Below are positions 1 to 5,435 of a stretch of 6,475 bases of DNA, piece by piece. The notes beneath the pieces were generated by a model. The model had not been told where the DNA came from. It was given only the letters and a program-made list of their open reading frames with translations, and did not search any database. Made by a program: the position numbers and the translations under genes. Position 1 is the stretch's first letter. Every line of letters begins with the position of its first letter. The stretch comes from MGOM01 sp035693825 (lineage in GTDB: Bacteria > Chloroflexota > Anaerolineae > Anaerolineales > E44-bin32): NCBI GenBank assembly GCA_035693825.1, contig DASSGB010000222.1:1-6475 (forward strand), written 5' to 3'.

Positions 1-73
1 CTCATATGGGGGTCCTGGTGTTTCTTCCAGGGCTCATCCCGAGGCCGTTAGGCGTCACGGGCTCATCGCCCTC

Positions 74-79
74 GGAGGG
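74..79 (+). promoter_or_regulatory. Shine-Dalgarno of the cyclophilin gene
   Basis: GGAGGG, eight bases before the ATG at 88. It fixes this start and argues against the overlapping reading frame that opens at position 6. Confidence 0.7.
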
Positions 80-87
80 TCTTCGCA

Positions 88-726
88 ATGACGTACAGGC
101 ACAAGGTCGTTCTCGGATTCGCGTTGCTCGCAATCGGCTCAGTCTCGGCCGCCGCGTGCGCCCGTGCCGCAGATGGGTCCGCCGCGACTGCTGAGGAAGT
201 TGGTGGGGCGGCTCTTCAGTGGTCCTCTCCGCCTACAATGGAGATCGATCCCTCCAGGTCGTACGAGGCCGTCTTCAAGACAGGAAACGGCGATATCAGG
301 GTGCGCCTATTTGCCGATCAAGCCCCGGTGACGGTCAACAACTTTGTGTTTCTCGCCAGGCAGGGTTACTACAACAACACCACGTTTCACCGTGTCTTGC
401 CCGGTTTCATGGCCCAGGGGGGCGATCCGACTGGAACAGGCGGAGGAGGGCCGGGTTATACCTTCGAAGATGAGTTCAATCCAGATCTCCAGTTCGACAG
501 GCCGGGCTTGTTGGCGATGGCCAATCGTGGGCCGGATACCAACGGCGGTCAGTTCTTCATAACCTACGCCGCGACCCCGCACCTCAACGGCCTTCACACC
601 ATCTTCGGCGAGGTTGTCGAAGGGGCTGAAGTCCTCGACAGCCTGACGCCACGTGACCCGCGGGCCAATCCCGATTACCAGGGAGATGCTCTGGTTTCCG
701 TCGAGATCATCGAGTCCGATGGTTAA
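88..726 (+). CDS. Secreted cyclophilin-type peptidyl-prolyl cis-trans isomerase
   Basis: This 212-residue protein belongs to the cyclophilin family, which isomerises Xaa-Pro bonds and helps proteins fold. The ATG at 88 has GGAGGG eight bases upstream (74-79). An export signal lies at the N-terminus: basic residues R4 and K6, then a hydrophobic stretch from about 7 to 22, ending in AAA-C24. That could be a weak lipobox (no Leu at -3), so it is either a lipoprotein or cleaved by signal peptidase I. The catalytic domain covers about 58-209. F100-H101-R102 matches the FHR of human CypA (Arg55), F107-M108 and Q110 match its FMxQ (Phe60, Met61, Gln63), and Q155-F156-F157-I158 matches QFFI (Gln111, Phe113). 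H165 sits where CypA has Trp121, a usual bacterial change linked to poor cyclosporin binding. Length is normal for an exported bacterial cyclophilin. It likely acts outside the cytoplasmic membrane. The substrate cannot be seen. Confidence 0.95.
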   Translation: MTYRHKVVLGFALLAIGSVSAAACARAADGSAATAEEVGGAALQWSSPPTMEIDPSRSYEAVFKTGNGDIRVRLFADQAPVTVNNFVFLARQGYYNNTTFHRVLPGFMAQGGDPTGTGGGGPGYTFEDEFNPDLQFDRPGLLAMANRGPDTNGGQFFITYAATPHLNGLHTIFGEVVEGAEVLDSLTPRDPRANPDYQGDALVSVEIIESDG

Positions 727-740
727 CCGCGCAGGACCCC

Positions 741-834
741 GTCGACGAACAACTCGATGGAGCCCCCTCCGCTTCGCTCCGGCCTGGAAGACCGCCAGGC
801 ACCTTCGCGGGACCTTCGGCCGGCCCCCGTCAGC
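741..834 (+). repeat. Intergenic dispersed repeat, copy A (attC-like left end)
   Basis: This block, just after the cyclophilin stop, is related to 2294-2378. Both start with GTCG, then AACAACTCG (748-756 here). After a spacer of 10 bases here (1 base in copy B), 68 bases (767-834) align without gaps at about 54 identities (79%). The unit contains a perfect 6-bp hairpin, GCCTGG/CCAGGC, with a 7-base loop (782-800). The left end resembles the start of integron attC sites, but here the R''-like heptamer is degenerate (ACGAAC instead of GCCTAAC). No matching right half follows. The reading frame opening at ATG 757 crosses this repeat, so I do not take it as coding. Confidence 0.65.
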
Positions 835-885
835 ACACCGGCAGCCTGCCTAGCGAACACGTCGCCGTTTCGGGCCTCCACCGAC

Positions 886-1815
886 TTGGATCACCTTCGC
901 GTTCTTCTCCGCGCCTCTCTCGTCGTCCTCCTCGCGGCCTGTCAATTGACCCCTGCGGCAACACCCACCGCCCCAATACGTAACACCCCAACTCCAACAC
1001 GCCAGGCGAGGCCGTCCTCCACCCCTGCACCCACTCGCACGCCCTCGCTGGTCACCCCGGCGCCAACGCCCGGTCCCCTCAGCTCGGAGGCCATGACCTC
1101 GCCCGATGGTGGCTGGGTGGCCACGGCCTCCTTCGAACACCTTGACCGCGGCTATCGCGTCCGGCTCGTCGTCGCCGCCGCTGACGGATCGCGTTCGTGG
1201 TCCCCCGTCGACTACGTCGGCCACGGTGAGGGATACACGTATCCCTCACCCCGCTATTGGTCGCCCGACAGCCGCTATTTCTACTTCGACGAGCATGTCG
1301 CCGGCGGCTCCTGCGATTTCTTCATCGTGCAGCATACCTGGCGCAGGCTCGATGTGACCTCCGGGGAGGTTTCCGACTACCCTCTGCCCGAGGGCCGAGG
1401 CCATGCCATCTCTCCGGACGGCGGCTTCCTCGCCTACGCCTCGGCTGAAACTCCCTCTCAACTGCACTTGCGCGACCTCTCGAGCGGCCTGGATCAGGCC
1501 TTCGACCTCCCACCCGATCTGAGCAGCCTCCCCACAACCCAGGCCGGCCGGATCATGTGGGATCCCACCTCCAGCAGTCTGGTCTTCGTCACAGCTTCGT
1601 CAGACTTCTGCACGGACGTTCGCCCCGTGTTCGGGCTTCTCACCTATCGGCGGCTGGACGGCCGGCTCACGCCGCTCCTTTCCGGGAGCCAAGACTGGCT
1701 GTTTCCGACGGTGTGGGATCCAGGAGGGTCCATCCTGATCCAGGACTGGAATGGAAAGACATGGTGGATCGATGCCGCCACGGGGGAGAAGGTGCCTTCG
1801 CCTTCGGGCAGTTGA
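886..1815 (+). CDS. Lipoprotein with PD40/TolB-like beta-propeller repeats
   Basis: I chose the TTG at 886, giving 309 residues. It places a textbook lipoprotein signal at the N-terminus: R5 and R9, a hydrophobic core, then L16-A17-A18-C19. The longer frame from ATG 757 would put about 43 residues in front of the signal and run through an intergenic repeat. No clear Shine-Dalgarno precedes either start, so the start is moderately sure only. Residues 23-64 are a Pro/Thr-rich, low-complexity linker, typical of a tether to the membrane. The rest shows at least five PD40-type motifs, each a blade edge of a beta-propeller: SPDGGWVA (72), WSPDSRYFYF (125), SPDGGFLAYAS (176), WDPTSSSLVFV (225) and WDPGGSILIQ (277). 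C143 and C242 could form a disulfide. It is expected to be anchored outside the cell membrane. Propellers of this type usually bind proteins or glycans. No catalytic residues are visible and the exact role is unknown. The gene ends in TGA, 41 bases before the next start, so the two may be co-transcribed. Confidence 0.85.
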   Translation: MDHLRVLLRASLVVLLAACQLTPAATPTAPIRNTPTPTRQARPSSTPAPTRTPSLVTPAPTPGPLSSEAMTSPDGGWVATASFEHLDRGYRVRLVVAAADGSRSWSPVDYVGHGEGYTYPSPRYWSPDSRYFYFDEHVAGGSCDFFIVQHTWRRLDVTSGEVSDYPLPEGRGHAISPDGGFLAYASAETPSQLHLRDLSSGLDQAFDLPPDLSSLPTTQAGRIMWDPTSSSLVFVTASSDFCTDVRPVFGLLTYRRLDGRLTPLLSGSQDWLFPTVWDPGGSILIQDWNGKTWWIDAATGEKVPSPSGS

Positions 1816-1856
1816 GTGGCCAAATCGAAACGAACCGTGTCCAAGGTGAGCAGGTG

Positions 1857-2282
1857 ATGATCCGCCAACGATACGTCCGCATCGCTCTACTCACAGCCAT
1901 GGCCCTGGTCGCCGTCGCCCTTGTTTCCGCCGTGAGCCTCTATGCAGATGTTCAACGGATAGGCTGCGAATCCGGAGGCCAACTACTTGGGCCGGCTTCC
2001 ACCGGCGGCTACTCGATTGCCGATGCCGCCCAGCCCGGAGCTTGCTTCGTCTCCTTCGTTTCCCTTCGAAACAGGAACACCGAGATCGATCGCGTCGTGT
2101 GCGTCGACAATTCCAGCCTCGCCTCCTGTCAGGCATTCCGAAAACAGGTCGCTTCCGGCTGGAGTAACTTCCTGGGAACGAGGTGCACCTCCGTGTCCTT
2201 TGTGGGCGGGGCCCGATGCACTTGCACCCAAACGGGGCAGGGCTGCCAGCTCGGAGACTGGCCCGTCGAAAGTCAACCCTAG
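1857..2282 (+). CDS. Small exported Cys-rich protein, unknown function
   Basis: This is a 141-residue protein that I do not recognise. The ATG at 1857 has AAGGTGAG six bases upstream (1843-1850); the open frame continues far upstream, but only inside the propeller gene. The N-terminus (R3, R5, R8, then hydrophobic 9-30, ending SLYA) is a signal peptide or signal anchor. The mature part has eight cysteines, at 37, 63, 82, 91, 110, 121, 123 and 130. The even number fits a disulfide-knotted extracytoplasmic domain. There is no CxxCH haem motif; C121 and C123 make a CTC pair. It lies close behind the propeller lipoprotein gene, suggesting one transcript. A gene of this kind is easily missed because the frame extends into its neighbour. 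It may be lineage-specific. Confidence 0.75.
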   Translation: MIRQRYVRIALLTAMALVAVALVSAVSLYADVQRIGCESGGQLLGPASTGGYSIADAAQPGACFVSFVSLRNRNTEIDRVVCVDNSSLASCQAFRKQVASGWSNFLGTRCTSVSFVGGARCTCTQTGQGCQLGDWPVESQP

Positions 2283-2293
2283 CTGGTTTTTGC

Positions 2294-2378
2294 GTCGCCT
2301 AACAACTCGGTTCCGCTTCGCACCCGCCTCGAAGGTCGCCAGTTTCCTTCCGGGGACCCGCGGCCGGCCACCGTCAGC
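2294..2378 (+). repeat. Intergenic dispersed repeat, copy B (attC-like left end)
   Basis: This is the second copy of the repeat seen at 741-834, again placed directly after a stop codon. Bases 2311-2378 align without gaps to 767-834 at about 79% identity. Here the left end reads GCCTAACAACTCGG (2298-2311), which fits the RYYYAAC consensus of an attC R'' core followed by the usual AACTCG-like sequence. The complementary right half (a GTTRRRY-ending sequence) is not present in 2380-2450, so this is not a complete attC site. The 6-bp hairpin of copy A is not conserved. I see no gene in the spacer 2283-2451. Confidence 0.65.
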
Positions 2379-2451
2379 CGGGGACGGCTCATCTCGACGC
2401 CTCTGAGCGACACCACGAACGTGCTGCCTCCCCTCAAGTAAACTTGCGATC

Positions 2452-3300
2452 GTGGTCCCCTCGCAGGTTATCGGCATCCTCTCCGCTGTCGCCGCCGCCG
2501 TCGTCTGGGGCAGCGCTGATTTCGCAGGCGGCCAGGCTGCTCGCCGCCATTCCCCCTTGTTCGTGCTTGCGCTTGCTTCTTTGTCGGGCTTGCTTGTTCT
2601 TCTCCCCGCAGCTCTTCTCACCCGCGAATCGATCCCGAGTTGGCCCGGCATCATTTGGTCTTCGCTCGCCGGGCTTTCCGGAGGGCTTGGCATTGCTGTT
2701 TTCTACCGAGCCCTCTCCACAGGCCCTGCGGCCCTCGTCGCTCCCTCGGCGGGCGTTGTCGGTGCCGCGATCCCCGTCGTCGTCGCCTCCCTCACCGAGG
2801 GCTTCCCACGTGTCGGGCAGGTCGTGGGTTTGGCCCTTGGCCTTGCGGGAATCTGGTTCGTCAGCTCGGGCTCAGACCACAAAGCGTCGCCGGGCTCCAA
2901 CCCGCTGCCGCTTGCCATTGCCGCAGGCTTCGGCTTTGGGGGCTTCTTCGTCTTCATCACTCAAGTCCAGCATGGGCTCGTCTTCACTCCGCTGGTCGTC
3001 GCCAAGCTCTCCGCACTTGCGCTCGGGGCGGGCCTGCTGCTCGCGAGCAAGCAGCCGCTCCTGGGTGTGTCCCCCAGCCCAGTCGCATGGCTCGCCGGGA
3101 TCCTCGATGCCGGCGGAAACATCTTCTATGTCCTCGCCGCGCAGTATGCCAGGCTTGACATCGCGGCCGTCATCTCATCCATGGGCCCAGGGACGACGGT
3201 GCTGCTTGCCAGGGCGATCCAACACGAACGTATGACCGGCCTTCAATCAATAGGACTTGTCCTTTGCCTCACAGCCGTGGCTTTCATCGCCGCAGGCTAG
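2452..3300 (+). CDS. EamA/DMT-family transporter
   Basis: This 282-residue integral membrane protein has the two-fold EamA layout of the drug/metabolite transporter superfamily, with about ten hydrophobic helices. The first half covers roughly 6-138: TM1 has the typical W19-G20, the YRAL-TGPAALVAP segment starts near 85, and E116 follows. The second half covers about 151-281: a Gly/Phe-rich helix near 160, then NIFYVLAAQYARLDIAAV near 223 and QHER near 257. E116 and E259 lie at the equivalent place in each half, which supports internal duplication. The start is GTG at 2452 with no clear Shine-Dalgarno; other in-frame starts would remove part of TM1. Known members export amino acids, nucleotides or other small metabolites. 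The substrate cannot be told from sequence. It is preceded by a repeat-bearing spacer, so it is probably transcribed separately from the genes to its left. Confidence 0.92.
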   Translation: MVPSQVIGILSAVAAAVVWGSADFAGGQAARRHSPLFVLALASLSGLLVLLPAALLTRESIPSWPGIIWSSLAGLSGGLGIAVFYRALSTGPAALVAPSAGVVGAAIPVVVASLTEGFPRVGQVVGLALGLAGIWFVSSGSDHKASPGSNPLPLAIAAGFGFGGFFVFITQVQHGLVFTPLVVAKLSALALGAGLLLASKQPLLGVSPSPVAWLAGILDAGGNIFYVLAAQYARLDIAAVISSMGPGTTVLLARAIQHERMTGLQSIGLVLCLTAVAFIAAG

Positions 3301-3420
3301 CGGCTCACACCACGCGCCAAAGGCCGGCCCGGCGAATCGAGTTGGTGTAGTATCGATAGGCTGCCTGCATGGGGCGGCCTCCGCTGAAGGATAGATCAGT
3401 CATACGACGCCCCTGAACCA

Positions 3421-3426
3421 GGGAGG
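3421..3426 (+). promoter_or_regulatory. Shine-Dalgarno that selects ATG 3432
   Basis: GGGAGG ends five bases before ATG 3432. An in-frame GTG at 3426 overlaps this site and so cannot be served by it. The DUF2834 protein therefore most likely starts with MKRVYLV at 3432. Confidence 0.75.
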
Positions 3427-3431
3427 TGGAA

Positions 3432-3731
3432 ATGAAAAGGGTCTACCTTGTTCTAGCGGTTCTTGGTGCAGTTCTCCCCTTCCTGTTTTTCATCCCGTTC
3501 TTCCGGCAGCAGGGGCTATCCCTCAACGCCTTTGTCTCCACTCTGTTCGCCAACGGCGCCTCGGCCGGCATTGCGGTCGATCTGCTCGTGGCCTCGGTTG
3601 TTTTCTGGATCTTCATGTTCGACCGCCGCGCCCGCCTCCATGGGCCGAGCCCCTATCTGTTCATTCTCATCAACGTGCTCATCGGACTGGGCTGCGCAAT
3701 CCCGGCCTACCTCTACGCTCGCGAGACCTGA
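3432..3731 (+). CDS. DUF2834-family small membrane protein
   Basis: This 99-residue protein matches the DUF2834 pattern as I know it: a first helix with YLVLAVLGAVLPF, a PFF-x-x-x-GL turn, an F-x-x-x-LFAN-x-x-S segment (34-44), then a second helix with D50 inside (VDLLVASVVFWIF). It ends in a third helix with GLGCAIPAYLYAR. Membrane segments are about 4-22, 46-63 and 76-94. The family has no assigned biochemical function. The protein probably sits in the cytoplasmic membrane. It lies 81 bases upstream of the glutaredoxin-like selenoprotein gene on the same strand and may share its transcript. The spacer 3301-3425 in front of it holds no gene. A TAGTAT box near 3348 could be a -10, but I see no convincing -35. 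Confidence 0.85.
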   Translation: MKRVYLVLAVLGAVLPFLFFIPFFRQQGLSLNAFVSTLFANGASAGIAVDLLVASVVFWIFMFDRRARLHGPSPYLFILINVLIGLGCAIPAYLYARET

Positions 3732-3800
3732 CGGCCCACATCCCAACCGTCACGCAGCCCCCTGACAGCTCGCTGGCGTACCGCTGATCCGCGCTGAAAC

Positions 3801-3806
3801 AGGAGG
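3801..3806 (+). promoter_or_regulatory. Strong Shine-Dalgarno placing the start upstream of the TGA
   Basis: AGGAGG, followed by GG, lies six bases before ATG 3813. The alternative ATG at 3852, directly after the in-frame TGA, has only a weak AGAG. This decides that translation begins at 3813 and so must pass the TGA at 3849-3851. Confidence 0.85.
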
Positions 3807-3812
3807 GGTCTT

Positions 3813-4055
3813 ATGCCTCACAAGGTGGTTCTCTACACCCAGAGCACTTGAATGTTCTGCGAAACAGAGAAGGCGTGGCTTTCTCAACACGGAATTGCCT
3901 TCACCGAGCGCAATGTGGCCACCGATCCCTCGGCACTCCAGGAGCTTGAACGCCTGGAAGTGTTCTCCACTCCGGCTACCCTGGTCGACGACAAGCTGGT
4001 GGTCGGTTTCAACCGGAAAAGGCTTGAGGAGCTCCTCGGCCTTGCCCCAGGGTGA
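3813..4055 (+). CDS. Glutaredoxin-like selenoprotein (UxxC), in-frame TGA read as selenocysteine
   Basis: Read through one TGA, this frame gives 80 residues, a normal size for a small glutaredoxin/NrdH-like protein. The order is: beta strand VVLYT (5-9), then S-T-U13-M-F-C16-E-T-E-K20, helix KAWLSQHGI, second strand FTERNV (30-35), the DPSALQEL helix, the cis-proline loop S52-T53-P54, strand ATLVDDKLV, then G65-F66 and a C-terminal helix RLEELLGL. U13 (TGA 3849-3851) falls exactly on the first catalytic Cys of the family C-x-x-C. C16 and the following K20 are kept. Family members reduce disulfides or glutathione adducts in the cytoplasm; a selenol would make the attacking residue stronger. 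Evidence for recoding: strong Shine-Dalgarno before ATG 3813, family sequence on both sides of the TGA, no other lesion, and a SECIS-like hairpin at the right distance. TGA ends this gene itself (4053) and two other + strand genes, so the code is not simply changed. Alternatives are a sequencing error of TGC/TGT or a fresh nonsense mutation. Automatic callers would report only 3852-4055, without strand one or the active site. Confidence 0.85.
3849..3851 (+). other. TGA recoding site (selenocysteine codon 13)
   Basis: In-frame TGA at codon 13 of the glutaredoxin-like gene. The context is S-T-[TGA]-M-F-C, so it replaces the N-terminal, nucleophilic cysteine of C-x-x-C. This is the usual place of selenocysteine in thioredoxin-fold selenoproteins. 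Confidence 0.82.
3867..3885 (+). promoter_or_regulatory. Bacterial SECIS-like hairpin
   Basis: GAGAAG (3867-3872) pairs with CTTTCTC (3879-3885): six base pairs with one bulged U in the run 3880-3882, and a six-base apical loop GCGUGG. The loop begins 21 bases after the TGA and its first base is G. This fits the published bacterial SECIS rules as I know them: a small loop, a G in the first two loop bases, and 16-37 nt from the UGA. The hairpin lies inside the coding region, as bacterial SECIS elements do. A competing small stem, UUCUG/CAGAG (3855-3869), is too close to the TGA to act as SECIS. Confidence 0.6.
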
Positions 4056-4110
4056 TTTCGGGCATTAGCTGGACCCCGTCCCCACTTGCGTCACTCTGGC
4101 CCTACAAACA

Positions 4111-4138
4111 AGCCGGGCACCTTTGGGGGTGCCCGGCT
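4111..4138. terminator. Bidirectional rho-independent terminator between convergent genes
   Basis: AGCCGGGCACC (4111-4121) and GGTGCCCGGCT (4128-4138) form a perfect 11-bp stem with a six-base loop. On the + strand a broken T-rich tail (CGTGTCTTCCTT) follows. On the - strand the sequence after the stem is TGTTTG, also T-rich. It sits between the selenoprotein gene, which ends at 4055, and the cytochrome gene, whose stop is at 4259, so it can stop transcripts from both sides. Confidence 0.82.
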
Positions 4139-4184
4139 CGTGTCTTCCTTCGCGGCTCCGCGCCCTGAGCCTGTCAGCATGATC

Positions 4185-4229
4185 GGGGTCGCTCTCCGGG
4201 CGGAGGGATTGGCCCGGAGGCGGAGCCCC
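4185..4229. repeat. Long imperfect GC-rich hairpin (REP-like)
   Basis: The core CTCCGGGC (4194-4201) and GCCCGGAG (4212-4219) pair perfectly. With small bulges the stem extends outward through CGC/GCG to GGGG (4185-4188) and CCCC (4226-4229), about 16 pairs in all. It lies downstream of the cytochrome gene (- strand). There is no T-run, so it is more like a REP-type or mRNA-stabilising element than a terminator. I see no gene in the rest of 4056-4258. Confidence 0.5.
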
Positions 4230-4258
4230 CTATCCGCGGCAGCCGTCAACGCGCTGGA

Positions 4259-5314
4259 CTACTTCACCGCTTCCAGCGCCGCCTCCAACAATGCCCGAGC
4301 ATACGCGGAGTTGTGGACACCCATGCTCGCGTCATACGTCACGAACTTGTAGTTCCACATTGCGTTGGCGACATCCTCGGGCACGACCAGAGGCTTGTCC
4401 GCGCTGGGATTCGAGAACTTCGCCGTCGCCGCGTCATAGATGCCCCACAAATCCGTCTCCGGATTCAGGAGGTGCATCTCGACGAAGGTCGCGTGGAGTT
4501 CCTCCAGCATCGCTGCGATCTCGGTCTGCACGCCGTTGACGTCGAAATCCTCGGCATCGGCGTGGCAGCCCTGGCAGCGCTCGACCACCGGCAGGTACGT
4601 GTGGTTCGCCTCCTCACCCAAGTGGCAGGCCACGCAGGTGTTTTCGACCGCCGAGTAGTGGGTGCTGGGCCGGCCTTCGGTCGCCCCCAGGCCGCCTTCG
4701 CCTAGCAGCATCTGAGATTCCACGCCATAGTGAGTCCCGTAGCGCGAGCTTGTGATGGCGACGTTCCCGTCGGCCACCGTGGGGGCCGGGTTGCGGATCT
4801 GGTGGCAGTTGGCGCAGAGATTGCCGGAACCCCCGTCGAACGTCCCGGCGCTGTACTCCAGCTTCACCGGCTGTCCACCACCGGTCAGCGCCCAGTCCTC
4901 GGAGGTGTAGGTCTCGTGAATGTCGTGGCACGTTCGGCAGTCGAACGGCGAGACATTCGTGATGCCTTCGATCGACGCGTCGTGCGGCGGCAGGCCGGCG
5001 TTGATTCGGGCCTTGGCGCCCTCGGTGCCATGACATCCGGCGCAGTTGCCCTCCTCCCCGCGGATGAAGGATTCACCCGTCCCGTGGACCGACGTCTCAC
5101 GGAACTGGCCCTCCTTGGAGAGGATCAATGTCGTGTCGTTATGGCACTCCGTGCAGCTCAGGTCGGCGGCCGCCGGCGCAGGTCCGGCCGGCCCGGGCGG
5201 CCCCATCGGGCCTGCCGGCCCCGCGGGACCCGCGGGCCCCGGGGTGGCGCAGGCCGCCAGCACCAGGGCCGCGCCGACAAAGACCAGCCCTACAAGGATC
5301 GTTCGTCTGTGCAT
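4259..5314 (-). CDS. Six-haem c-type cytochrome lipoprotein with collagen-like stalk
   Basis: This protein has 351 residues when started at the ATG ending at 5314; GGAG lies nine bases upstream (5324-5327), while the longer open frame to 5353 would bury the signal. The lipoprotein signal has R3-R4, a hydrophobic core and L19-A20-A21-C22. Residues 26-46 are seven Gly-X-Y triplets (GPA, GPM, GPP), a collagen-like stalk. Six CxxCH haem sites follow: C54TECH, C91AGCH, C126RTCH, C167ANCH, C227VACH and C247QGCH. Further histidines (such as 77, 111, 133, 195, 219, 238, 274, 281 and 334) can serve as sixth ligands. The C-terminal part, about 262-351, is helical and ends GVHNSAYARALLEAALEA, a pattern seen in the ligand region of multihaem cytochromes related to NrfA/NrfB-type electron carriers. 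It should be exported, receive haem covalently, be anchored by lipid, and carry electrons at the outer face of the membrane. The partner and final acceptor are not visible. The receiver-like gene lies 121 bases upstream on the same strand. Confidence 0.95.
   Translation of the reverse strand: MHRRTILVGLVFVGAALVLAACATPGPAGPAGPAGPMGPPGPAGPAPAAADLSCTECHNDTTLILSKEGQFRETSVHGTGESFIRGEEGNCAGCHGTEGAKARINAGLPPHDASIEGITNVSPFDCRTCHDIHETYTSEDWALTGGGQPVKLEYSAGTFDGGSGNLCANCHQIRNPAPTVADGNVAITSSRYGTHYGVESQMLLGEGGLGATEGRPSTHYSAVENTCVACHLGEEANHTYLPVVERCQGCHADAEDFDVNGVQTEIAAMLEELHATFVEMHLLNPETDLWGIYDAATAKFSNPSADKPLVVPEDVANAMWNYKFVTYDASMGVHNSAYARALLEAALEAVK
5177..5239 (-). repeat. Tandem 9-bp repeat coding Gly-Pro-Ala triplets
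   Basis: Seven in-frame 9-bp units encode GPA GPA GPA GPM GPP GPA GPA (residues 26-46 of the cytochrome). The DNA repeats are imperfect at third positions, so the protein repeat is kept while the DNA has drifted. Such tracts can still change copy number by slippage, and would alter the stalk length between lipid anchor and haem domain. Confidence 0.75.
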
Positions 5315-5435
5315 AATGCAATTCTCCTCTTCTCGTCTCGATTCGATGATCACGGATGTGCGTTTCTCTCTCCGATTCCGTTTCCCTCCTGATCGGCCTT
5401 CGCGCCGGGAAGCCAGGCAGCTGCGATCCGATCGT

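Noticed and set aside
30..67. GGGCTCATC direct repeat (30-38 and 59-67) as an operator upstream of the cyclophilin gene
   Set aside because: Nine bases twice in a short leader is weak evidence. No promoter can be placed with confidence.
757..885. N-terminal extension of the propeller lipoprotein from ATG 757
   Set aside because: It overlaps the dispersed repeat, has no ribosome binding site and would put about 43 residues before a normal lipoprotein signal.
1557..1856. Long frame upstream of the Cys-rich protein
   Set aside because: It lies inside the propeller gene in another frame. The signal peptide and ribosome binding site mark the start at 1857.
2435..2446. CAAGT-AA-ACTTG inverted repeat before the transporter gene as an operator
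   Set aside because: Five-base arms are too short to separate from chance, and no regulator or promoter is visible nearby.
1983..2693. 236-residue frame on the - strand
   Set aside because: It covers the Cys-rich gene, a repeat and the start of the transporter gene. It shows no domain pattern or ribosome binding site and looks like a GC-rich antisense shadow.
2444..3235. 263-residue Ser/Pro/Arg-rich frame overlapping the transporter
   Set aside because: It is a shadow frame: low-complexity composition, and the other frame has a clear ten-helix EamA protein.
3852..4055. Short frame starting at the ATG after the TGA, as a gene of its own
   Set aside because: It lacks the first beta strand and half of the active-site motif and has no good ribosome binding site. 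The strong Shine-Dalgarno is placed for ATG 3813.
3813..4055. General reassignment of TGA to an amino acid (altered genetic code)
   Set aside because: TGA ends the propeller lipoprotein (1813), the DUF2834 gene (3729), the receiver-like gene (5436) and the selenoprotein gene itself (4053), each at a sensible protein end.
4730..5392. 220-residue + strand frame opposite the cytochrome
   Set aside because: It is antisense to a gene with six CxxCH sites and a clear lipobox. It shows no recognisable protein features.
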